Source: Actinomycetota bacterium (GTDB lineage Bacteria > Actinomycetota > Thermoleophilia > Gaiellales > Gaiellaceae). From it: 5,604 bases of DNA. Position numbers and translations under genes: made by a program. The DNA lies in the NCBI GenBank assembly GCA_013812265.1, contig JACCTQ010000032.1, positions 1 to 5,604 of the forward strand, given 5' to 3'. The notes beneath the pieces were generated by a model. That model was not told the origin of the DNA. It ran no database searches and saw only the letters and a program-made list of their open reading frames with translations. The first letter of the stretch is position 1. Each line of letters begins with the position of its first letter. This document shows, piece by piece, positions 1 through 5,320 of the stretch.

Positions 1-1587
1 GAGCACGACGGCGGCGAAGGTGACCGCGAGCCGCGCCCGCCCCGCGAGACGCATGGCCGACCGTCGCTGCGGCGGCTGCAGGGCGGCGCCGGCGACGAGC
101 CCGAGCAGGGCGACTCCCACGACCGACACCACCGTCATCTCCCACATCCAGTCGATTCCGGCGGCAGCGGCGAAGCCGACGAAGGCGGCGGCCGGCGCGG
201 CGGCCGTTGCGCGTTCGCCACGCGGACTTTCGCGCACACGCTGCAGCCCGACGGCGATGCCGGTGCCGAACAGCACCACGACGAGGCCGAAGCCGACCAG
301 GCCGAGCTCAGCGAGCGTCTCGAGATAGAGCGAGTGGGCGTCGTTGACGAACTCGGGCAAGGTTCCGTTCATCGCCCACCAGGCGCCGTACGAGCCCGCG
401 CCACGCCCCTCGAGCGGCCGGGTCTCGAAGGACTCGACAGCCGCTTCCCACTGCTGCCAGCGTCCCGTGCCGCTCGCGCTGGTCAGATGCACGCCCGTCG
501 GGTTCTCCTCGCCGAGGGCGGGAGGCGGCTGCTTGAACTCGCGAAAGCGTTCTGCCGGGTCCGCCGCGAAGACCCCGACGGCGAGCACGGCGACGGCGAG
601 CACGGCGACGACCGCCCGCGCACGGTTCCCGAGACGTATCCCGGGCGGAACGAGGCGGGCGGCGAGCGAATAGGCGAGGCCTGTCGTCACGGCGACGACG
701 AAGATCAGGATCCCCGCCGTCCGGCCCTGCGATACGGCGGCCTCGGTCCCCGGCTGGTTGACGAGCTCCGTGCGGCCCTGAAGGAGAGCGACCGCCGCGG
801 CCGCGCCCAGGCCCCCGAAGAAGATCGCCACGAGCGCGCGGAGCCGCCGGTCCGTGAGCGCTGCGAAAAGGACGATTCCCGTCAGAGCCGTCACCACGCC
901 GCCACGTGAGGAGGTGAGATAGACGACGCTCGCGAGAACGGGAAACGGTGCGATCGCAAGCGCTCGAGCTGCCGCTCTTTCCGACACGACGGCCGCCCGC
1001 AGGAGCAGCGGTATCGCCAGGGCGCTGAAGATCGCGAGTCCATTCCAGTAGTCGAGCGGAAAGCTGAGTCGATTTTGAGCCGAGGGGAGGAACTCGAGCG
1101 CGTTGTCGTCGGAGAGGACGTCGGGATAGAGCCGGCTCATCAGCGCGAGTACCGCGGTCGCGACGATGCCCGCAGCGATTCCGTCGGCCCAGCGCCCCGC
1201 TTCTCCGCGGTTCGCAGCGAAGACCACGAAAAGAAAGACGGCCAGGTACAGGAGCACGCGGTTGAGCTCGACGACCGCGAGCTCGGCGCTGGCCGCCCAG
1301 CCGGCGGAGGCGAGGGTCCAGCCCGCCAGAGCGGCCATCGAGCACGCCACTACGGCAGCCGCGCGCGTCGGACGAGCACGCGGCCACAGGCCGAGCACGA
1401 CCGCCACGACGACGGCCCATGTCAGGGCGGCCGCCAGGCCGTTCCTACTTGGAAGATCGAAGCTGCCGCCGTCGTAGGCGAGCCAGAAGGTGCCCGCTGC
1501 CACCGCTGCCGGAAGCGCATGGGAGCGGAGTGAAAGGCCGAGTGCGGACGCGCGCTCGGACGGCAGCAGAACTGCGGGACGCGACAT
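1..1587 (-). CDS. O-antigen ligase / polymerase-type membrane protein (Wzy_C family), C-terminus cut by window edge
   Basis: The reading frame is open for 529 codons and runs off the left edge without a stop. Hydrophobic segments alternate with short loops (about residues 24-38, 51-68, 76-97, 107-124, 133-151, 182-200, 208-246, 249-270, 290-341), then comes a large polar loop at about 342-422, then further membrane segments (425-447, 465-503) and the start of another at 515-529. The Wzy_C hallmarks are present: FPLDYWNGLAIF near 176-187, LTSSRGG at 224-230, and in the big loop SGTGRWQQW (372-380), GRGAGSYG (394-401) and VNDAHSLYLETLAELGL (414-430), whose Arg376 and His418 match the conserved loop Arg and His. 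Family members join or polymerise lipid-linked glycans on the outer face of the membrane. ATG at 1587 is chosen; another in-frame ATG at 1632 would add 15 residues, but it has no ribosome site and lies in the leader of the divergent gene. Ligase versus polymerase cannot be told from sequence. The missing C-terminus may carry another domain. Confidence 0.85.
   Translation of the reverse strand, partial: MSRPAVLLPSERASALGLSLRSHALPAAVAAGTFWLAYDGGSFDLPSRNGLAAALTWAVVVAVVLGLWPRARPTRAAAVVACSMAALAGWTLASAGWAASAELAVVELNRVLLYLAVFLFVVFAANRGEAGRWADGIAAGIVATAVLALMSRLYPDVLSDDNALEFLPSAQNRLSFPLDYWNGLAIFSALAIPLLLRAAVVSERAAARALAIAPFPVLASVVYLTSSRGGVVTALTGIVLFAALTDRRLRALVAIFFGGLGAAAAVALLQGRTELVNQPGTEAAVSQGRTAGILIFVVAVTTGLAYSLAARLVPPGIRLGNRARAVVAVLAVAVLAVGVFAADPAERFREFKQPPPALGEENPTGVHLTSASGTGRWQQWEAAVESFETRPLEGRGAGSYGAWWAMNGTLPEFVNDAHSLYLETLAELGLVGFGLVVVLFGTGIAVGLQRVRESPRGERATAAAPAAAFVGFAAAAGIDWMWEMTVVSVVGVALLGLVAGAALQPPQRRSAMRLAGRARLAVTFAAVVL
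581..610. repeat. Two perfect 15-base tandem copies inside the ligase gene
   Basis: GCGAGCACGGCGACG occurs twice in direct succession, with a further partial match (CGACG, 576-580) before the first copy. On the minus strand the copies encode repeated AVLAV steps in a membrane helix (residues 326-338 of the ligase). The length is a multiple of three, so gain or loss of a copy would lengthen or shorten the helix by five residues without shifting the frame. Confidence 0.8.
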
Positions 1588-1593
1588 CGGCTG

Positions 1594-1603
1594 TGGTAGC
1601 GTA
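1594..1603. promoter_or_regulatory. Putative bidirectional -10 promoter element
   Basis: In the gap between the divergent ligase and secreted-protein genes lies GGTAGCGTAACC (1595-1606), which is partly palindromic (GGTnnCGnnACC). Read on the plus strand it gives an extended -10, TGG-TAGCGT (1594-1602). Read on the minus strand it gives TACGCT (1603-1598). Both fit TAnnnT. A plus-strand start near 1609 would leave a leader of about 43 bases carrying the ribosome site at 1637-1643. A minus-strand start near 1590-1592 would lie only a few bases before the ligase ATG at 1587, so that transcript would be nearly leaderless, consistent with the lack of a ribosome site there. No good -35 hexamer is seen for either direction. 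This is inference from motif and position. Confidence 0.4.
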
Positions 1604-1636
1604 ACCCAGGCTGAAGGCGGCTCGAATCGCATCCGA

Positions 1637-1643
1637 AGGGGGG
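1637..1643 (+). promoter_or_regulatory. Strong ribosome binding site of the secreted-protein gene
   Basis: AAGGGGGG-type purine run eight bases before ATG 1652. It decides the start: the frame is open much further upstream (to 1490), but only the ATG at 1652 has this site, and translation from it begins directly with a signal peptide. Confidence 0.75.
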
Positions 1644-1651
1644 TCCAAACG

Positions 1652-2200
1652 ATGCAGCAAAAGGCTCGGCTCGGCTTGGTCGCTCTCTCCACGCTCTCAC
1701 TGCTCGCGGGCAGCGGGACAGCTTCGGCGAGTCATCGTCCCGGGCATCCCTGCGTCGCAGCCGTCTGCCAGTACGTGGAGCAGCTCCCCACGAGCAGCGG
1801 ATCCAAGCCGACAGGTGTGGGAAAGATCACCCGCACGGCACTGCCGTCTGCCATCAAGCAGCGGCTCGTAAAGCAGGCCGGTGCGGACGCACCACTCCTG
1901 GAGGAGATCTCGACATCGTCGGCGTACGGCGCCCCGCAGAGCAAGGCGGACGCGAAGGACAAGGGTGGAAGCGGCCGCGGGAGCAAAGGCCCGGGCGGGC
2001 GCAGCGATCCGGCAGCGAACGCTCCCGTCACCAAGGACCCGTCGCTGGGAGGCGCTCTCTCGGCCGCCGTGAACGTGACCGCAGGCGGAAGCAACGGACG
2101 GCTGATCGGCCTGCTGATCGTGCTGCTGGGAATAACGGGCGTGGCCGTCGCGGCGGCCGGCCTACGACAGCGCACCGCTCGGGACTCCGTCCGCCGCTAG
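1652..2200 (+). CDS. Small secreted protein with signal peptide and C-terminal membrane anchor, function unknown
   Basis: The 182-residue product begins with a classic signal peptide: a short basic start (MQQKAR), a hydrophobic core (7-20) and a likely cleavage site after ASA at 24-26. The exported part has two cysteines (Cys34, Cys39), possibly a disulfide, within the sequence HPCVAAVCQYVEQLPTSSG (32-50), then a mildly helical part (about 60-90), then a low-complexity Gly/Lys/Arg/Ser/Pro linker (about 98-128) of the kind that spans a wall. Near the end, residues 150-171 form one hydrophobic helix followed by a basic tail (RQRTARDSVRR), so the protein is most likely held in the membrane with its body outside. 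I recognise no catalytic domain. The YVEQLPT stretch resembles short segments I recall from other anchored proteins of related actinobacteria, but I cannot verify that here. It is transcribed divergently from the ligase, so a cell-surface role is likely; a specific role is not supported. Confidence 0.8.
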   Translation: MQQKARLGLVALSTLSLLAGSGTASASHRPGHPCVAAVCQYVEQLPTSSGSKPTGVGKITRTALPSAIKQRLVKQAGADAPLLEEISTSSAYGAPQSKADAKDKGGSGRGSKGPGGRSDPAANAPVTKDPSLGGALSAAVNVTAGGSNGRLIGLLIVLLGITGVAVAAAGLRQRTARDSVRR

Positions 2201-2215
2201 AACCCGTTTCAGAAT

Positions 2216-2229
2216 GACGATTCGTCGTC
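2216..2229. other. Small hairpin between convergent genes, possible weak terminator
   Basis: Only 42 bases separate the convergent ends of the secreted-protein gene (2200) and the uncharacterised gene (2243). They contain GACGA-TTCG-TCGTC, a perfect five-base-pair stem with a TTCG loop. There is no T-run on either side, so as an intrinsic terminator it is weak; it is simply the only hairpin I found in this gap. Confidence 0.25.
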
Positions 2230-2242
2230 CGCGCGCTGGGTC

Positions 2243-2986
2243 TTACAGCGGCGAGCGCGGTCGGTACCGCAGCGTGCGGAGCGCGCTGTGCAGAGTCCAC
2301 CTGGCCATTCCGGCGGCACGGTCATAGCTCGATCCCCGGGTCGCGCTCCAGCCCGAGTACCGCGGAACGGCCGGGAACGGGCTCCACGCACACCCCCCCG
2401 CGATCGCGCGCAGTACGCGCCTGCAGAGGACATGCTCGAAGTAGATGCCCCGCGGCTCGTCCACCGCCTCTCCCATGCCGGCCAGGTGCTCGACGAACGT
2501 TTCTGCGCGGGCGATGAAGAGCCGCGAGTCCGCCTGCGTGAGCCGCCCGTCGAGCGCGCACATCAGGTCGGGCGTCTCCGTCGCGGGCGGAAGCAGCGAG
2601 CGCAGATTGCGGACGAAGAGCCGGCCGGTGCACTTCACCACGAGGTCCGAGCCCGCACGATCGGCGAGAACCGTCTCGATGGCGTGGTCGATGATCGCCG
2701 CCTCGCCGGGGCCCTTGCCGAGCTCGGCCGGGTAGTCGTTCCCCGAGAACTGGAGGAAGCGGAGGCGATCGGACGGGTAGCGGTCCGCCGCCAGCTCTCG
2801 CAGGCGATCCAGCGGCCAGCCCGAGTTCTCGCAGAAGACGAGCTCGGCGGGTAGCTCGCTGCCGGCGTCGAGCCACCGGTCGAGGGAACGGGCGTAGTCG
2901 TCGAGGCGAATCTCGGGGTCGGATCGGAGCACGCCGGCGCGCCCCATGGGATCGATCGTGGCCGTGAGGAGAATCAGCAGGGCCAT
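2243..2986 (-). CDS. Uncharacterised protein, probable surface-glycan biosynthesis enzyme
   Basis: The product is 247 residues, soluble, without signal peptide or membrane helix. It opens with a buried beta strand, LLILLTATIDP (3-13), and then shows strings of likely conserved residues: VFCENSGWPLDRL (50-62), LQFSGNDYPAELGKGPGEAAIIDHAIE (78-104), DLVVKCTGRLFVRN (114-127), ADSRLFIARAETF (152-164), YFEHVLCRRV (182-191) and a final PRYSGWSAT (208-216). From memory, these ENSG, GKGxGE and KxTGR blocks occur in uncharacterised proteins of capsule and exopolysaccharide loci that may be unusual glycosyltransferases; I cannot name a Pfam family with confidence. The start is ATG at 2986, sharing its A with the TGA stop of the methyltransferase (TGATG), so the two are translationally coupled and no separate ribosome site is seen. 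The frame stays open upstream, but only as a shadow of the methyltransferase gene. The alternative is a non-enzymatic accessory factor. Confidence 0.75.
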   Translation of the reverse strand: MALLILLTATIDPMGRAGVLRSDPEIRLDDYARSLDRWLDAGSELPAELVFCENSGWPLDRLRELAADRYPSDRLRFLQFSGNDYPAELGKGPGEAAIIDHAIETVLADRAGSDLVVKCTGRLFVRNLRSLLPPATETPDLMCALDGRLTQADSRLFIARAETFVEHLAGMGEAVDEPRGIYFEHVLCRRVLRAIAGGCAWSPFPAVPRYSGWSATRGSSYDRAAGMARWTLHSALRTLRYRPRSPL

Positions 2987-3705
2987 CAAGCCGGCGTTCG
3001 GGCCGCCCGGGACACGAGCCCGATGCCGAAGCCTCCCTGGTTCCAGTCCTCGACGAGCTCGCTCGTCTCGTAGCGGGCCTCGAGCTCCTTCCAGAAGCGG
3101 GTCACGCCCCCGACGAGCTCCTCGGGACCCGGGACGATGTCGTGCAGCGCGATCAGCCCGCCGTCGTGGACGAGCCTCGAGTACGTCTCGAAGTCGCGCC
3201 TGACGCCGTCGTACGAGTGATCGCCGTCGATGAAGAGGAAGTCCACGGACTCGCCGGCGAGGGCCCTGCGGATCCTGGCCTCCGTCCTCGGCTCGTGCGA
3301 GTCCCCGCGGATGAGGCGAACCACCTGGCCTTCGCGCGCAAACGAGCGGTAAAAGAGCGCTCGCCACGCGGCGCTTCCGACATCCACGGTCACGATCTTC
3401 GCGTCGTCGGGTGCAAACTGCGAGAACAGGAAGGCCGTGGCCCCGCGCGCAGCGCCGATCTCGAGGACGACCCGGGGCCGCCGGTCACGGACGAGCGCGA
3501 TGAGCTGCTCCAGCTCGGAGCGCACCTGCTGCGGCGCCAGCATGATGCCGCCCGCACGAAAATCGAACGCCAACGCTACCGCCTCCTCGACGCTGCGCGC
3601 CCGGCGACGCCGACGCCGTAGCGAGCGGATCGCTCCCGGGAGCTCGAGCGGCCGGAGCCCTCTCCGGGCCTGCTCTCTCAGGTCGCGCTTCGACACGAGG
3701 GGCAA
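2986..3705 (-). CDS. Class I SAM-dependent methyltransferase (Methyltransf_24 / CmcI-like)
   Basis: The 239-residue protein transfers a methyl group from S-adenosylmethionine, most likely to a sugar hydroxyl or small molecule. The Rossmann fold is clear: motif I VVLEIGAARGATAF (79-92), an acidic end of strand two at VTVDVG (105-110), then DFLFIDGDHSYDGVRRDFE (155-173) and GGLIALHDI (182-190). The IDGDHSYDGV...HDI pair is typical of PF13578 and of CmcI-like sugar O-methyltransferases, where Asp and His residues near it can bind a metal. A very basic stretch, RSLRRRRRRARS (28-39), precedes the catalytic domain and may touch membrane or nucleic acid. The chosen start is TTG at 3705, because GGGTGA lies six bases before it; GTG at 3696 is the alternative (236 residues). 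It is the first gene of a two-gene operon with the uncharacterised protein. The target is unknown; glycan modification is inferred from neighbours. Confidence 0.85.
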   Translation of the reverse strand: MPLVSKRDLREQARRGLRPLELPGAIRSLRRRRRRARSVEEAVALAFDFRAGGIMLAPQQVRSELEQLIALVRDRRPRVVLEIGAARGATAFLFSQFAPDDAKIVTVDVGSAAWRALFYRSFAREGQVVRLIRGDSHEPRTEARIRRALAGESVDFLFIDGDHSYDGVRRDFETYSRLVHDGGLIALHDIVPGPEELVGGVTRFWKELEARYETSELVEDWNQGGFGIGLVSRAARTPA

Positions 3706-3710
3706 ACTAT

Positions 3711-3724
3711 GTCACCCGCGTGAC
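3711..3724 (-). promoter_or_regulatory. Ribosome site of the methyltransferase inside a short inverted repeat
   Basis: On the minus strand GGGTGA (3717-3712) stands six bases before the TTG start at 3705 and supports that start. The same bases form one arm of a perfect five-base inverted repeat, GTCAC-GCGG-GTGAC, spanning this site. In the mRNA this could fold and partly hide the ribosome site, or the repeat could be an operator. Either use is speculative; the repeat itself is plain in the sequence. Confidence 0.4.
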
Positions 3725-3749
3725 CGCCCGCTTCAGGACTTCGCGGCGC

Positions 3750-3755
3750 TACGCT
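3750..3755 (+). promoter_or_regulatory. Possible -10 element for the flippase gene
   Basis: TACGCT, fitting TAnnnT and identical to the minus-strand hexamer proposed before the ligase gene, sits in the 123-base gap between the divergent methyltransferase and flippase genes. Transcription would begin near 3762, giving a leader of about 67 bases to the GTG at 3829. No clear -35 is visible, so the support is weak. Confidence 0.25.
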
Positions 3756-3828
3756 CAGGGCCATCGCCCGGCTGGAACCCCCCTCGAAAGACGACACGGC
3801 GCGCGGCCATCCAGTCGGCAGGATCTCG

Positions 3829-5316
3829 GTGCTGAGCTTCGTTGCGCTCCTGCTCGACCGGTCGGCAGCGCTCGTCCTGATCGTCCTCGTGGCAGCGCTC
3901 TTCGGGAGAAGCGCCGACTCCGACACCTACTTCTTCGCGGTCATCGTCCCGACCGCGCTGGGCGTCGCCCTGAGCGAGACGCTGTACACCGTGCTGCTGC
4001 CGGTGTTCGCGCGTGCGGAGAGCCGTACGCGCCGCCTGCTGCGGCGCGCCGTCGCGTTCGCAGGCTCGCTGGCCGTTACGGGCCTGGCCGTGTATCTCCT
4101 CGCCCTGTGGGCGTTCGAGCCGCGCGACCTCGCCACGTGGATCGCGTTCGCGCCCGTGATACTCGGAATGCCCCTTGCGGGTGTGTACGCCGCCTTCCTG
4201 ACCGCCGAGCGCAGGTACGGGCTCGCGATCATGCGCGTCCCGCTGGCAACGACGATCGGTGTCGTCCTGATCGCCGCCCTGCTGCCATTCTGGCGCTCCC
4301 CGACCGCGCTCGGCGTCGGAGTCGCGATCGGGCAGATCGTGACGGTTGCGATTCTCGCGTCCAGGAGCCACCCCAGTGCGAGCGCCGGGCGGCCGGGAGC
4401 CGCAGGCGAGCGGATCCCCTACGCGGCCATGCTGGCCCCGACCGCGTCCGTCCTCTTCGCGACGCTGCTCGGCGGGCTCGGTGTCATCCCGGTGGAACGT
4501 TTCCTCGCGAGCGGCCTGTCCGAGGGTGCGATCGCCCTGCTCGGCTTCGCCCGCGGCCTGGCGCTGCTCCCCGTGATGATTCCGCAAGCGCTCGGGAACG
4601 GTCTTTTCCCGGCCGCCACGCAACGCCATGCCGCCGTGGATCAGGACGCGCTGTCGCGGCTCACCGTGCTGGCGCTGCGTCTGGGCACTGTGACGGCCCT
4701 GGCGGCGATCGCCCTGCTCGTCGTCTGCCGCGAGGAGCTCGTCCAGATGCTCTACCAGCGGAACAAGTTCGACGAGGAGGATGCGCGGGCGACCGCAGAG
4801 CTGGTGGCGATCCTCGCCGCCTCGCTGATCGGGATGTCGGCCGCCACGATCGGCGGCAAGGCGCTCTTCGCCATCGGCCGCCAGCGCCTGGTTGCGGGGA
4901 TGAGCATCTTCGGCACCGGTCTTTACGTCGCCGCCGCGCTGGTGCTCCGGGAACTGGGCGGCATCGAGGGGCTCGCCGCCGCCTTCTCGGTCGCGTCGAT
5001 CATCGGAGGCATCGTGCTGGCGGCGTATCTCGCGCGCGCTCTGCGGGTGCCGGCGAGCGCGGCGCTCCTGAATTGGGTGGCCGCGCCCCTGCTGCTTGCC
5101 GGTGCGTTCGCGGGCGGGGCGTGGATTGGTTGGGCCCTCGCGCAGGGCGGCGGCGGCGAGAGCTTCCTCGGAGCCGTGGCAGCGGTCGGCGGCTCGCTCG
5201 CAGGAGGCATCGCCGCACTAACCGCTCTCGTGGTGGCGCTGCGAGGGACGGAGTACACCTTTCTCCGCTCCACGCTGACCCGGCGAGGCCTTCGAGCGGT
5301 GGGGCCCTCGCTGTAG
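3829..5316 (+). CDS. MviN/MurJ-family lipid-linked precursor flippase
   Basis: The 495-residue polytopic protein has about 14 hydrophobic segments (near 2-25, 33-60, 76-96, 103-125, 135-154, 158-178, 200-221, 235-260, 281-300, 322-345, 352-374, 378-402, 412-438, 446-471), the MurJ topology and usual length. Family signatures are AALFGRSADSDTYFFAVIVPTALG (22-45) followed by LLPVFA (56-61), then VERFLASGLSEGAIALLGFARGLALLP (222-248), GLFPAATQ (258-265), and LYQRNKFDEEDARATAEL (308-325). MurJ flips lipid II across the plasma membrane; paralogues in polysaccharide loci probably flip other polyprenyl-linked glycans. The N-terminal SRxLGFxRD motif of true MurJ is degenerate (LLLDRSAAL, 7-15), which favours a specialised paralogue. 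The start is GTG at 3829 with AGGA five bases before it; the frame is open back to a TGA at 3721 but holds no ATG, GTG or TTG there, only a CTG at 3772 that would add 19 polar residues. It is divergent from the methyltransferase. Confidence 0.88.
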   Translation: MLSFVALLLDRSAALVLIVLVAALFGRSADSDTYFFAVIVPTALGVALSETLYTVLLPVFARAESRTRRLLRRAVAFAGSLAVTGLAVYLLALWAFEPRDLATWIAFAPVILGMPLAGVYAAFLTAERRYGLAIMRVPLATTIGVVLIAALLPFWRSPTALGVGVAIGQIVTVAILASRSHPSASAGRPGAAGERIPYAAMLAPTASVLFATLLGGLGVIPVERFLASGLSEGAIALLGFARGLALLPVMIPQALGNGLFPAATQRHAAVDQDALSRLTVLALRLGTVTALAAIALLVVCREELVQMLYQRNKFDEEDARATAELVAILAASLIGMSAATIGGKALFAIGRQRLVAGMSIFGTGLYVAAALVLRELGGIEGLAAAFSVASIIGGIVLAAYLARALRVPASAALLNWVAAPLLLAGAFAGGAWIGWALAQGGGGESFLGAVAAVGGSLAGGIAALTALVVALRGTEYTFLRSTLTRRGLRAVGPSL

Positions 5317-5320
5317 CTAC
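5313..5320. other. Palindrome holding the two abutting stop codons
   Basis: GTAGCTAC is a perfect eight-base palindrome. It contains TAG of the flippase (5314-5316) and, on the other strand, TAG of the FkbM gene (5319-5317). The two convergent genes therefore end back to back with no base between them and no room for a terminator outside coding sequence. Confidence 0.9.

Noticed and set aside
308..1420. A 370-codon minus-strand open frame inside the ligase gene
   Set aside because: It is Arg/Gly-rich shadow sequence; the adjacent frame gives a continuous membrane protein with Wzy_C motifs over the same bases.
1784..1801. LPTSSG in the secreted protein as a sortase signal
   Set aside because: It does not match LPxTG and lies near the mature N terminus, not before the C-terminal hydrophobic helix, so it cannot be a sorting signal of the usual kind.
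2201..2242. A strong bidirectional intrinsic terminator between the convergent genes
   Set aside because: Only a five-base-pair stem is present and there is no T-run on either strand, so I list it merely as a weak hairpin.
2987..3367. An N-terminal extension of the uncharacterised gene back to 3367
   Set aside because: The extension overlaps the methyltransferase and reads as low-complexity Arg/Gly/Pro; the ATG at 2986 starts directly at the expected first beta strand and is coupled to the upstream stop.
3733..4629. A 298-codon minus-strand open frame antisense to the flippase
   Set aside because: It is a charged, Glu/Arg/Asp/Gln-rich antisense shadow without hydrophobic core, and the sense strand has a full-length recognised family member.
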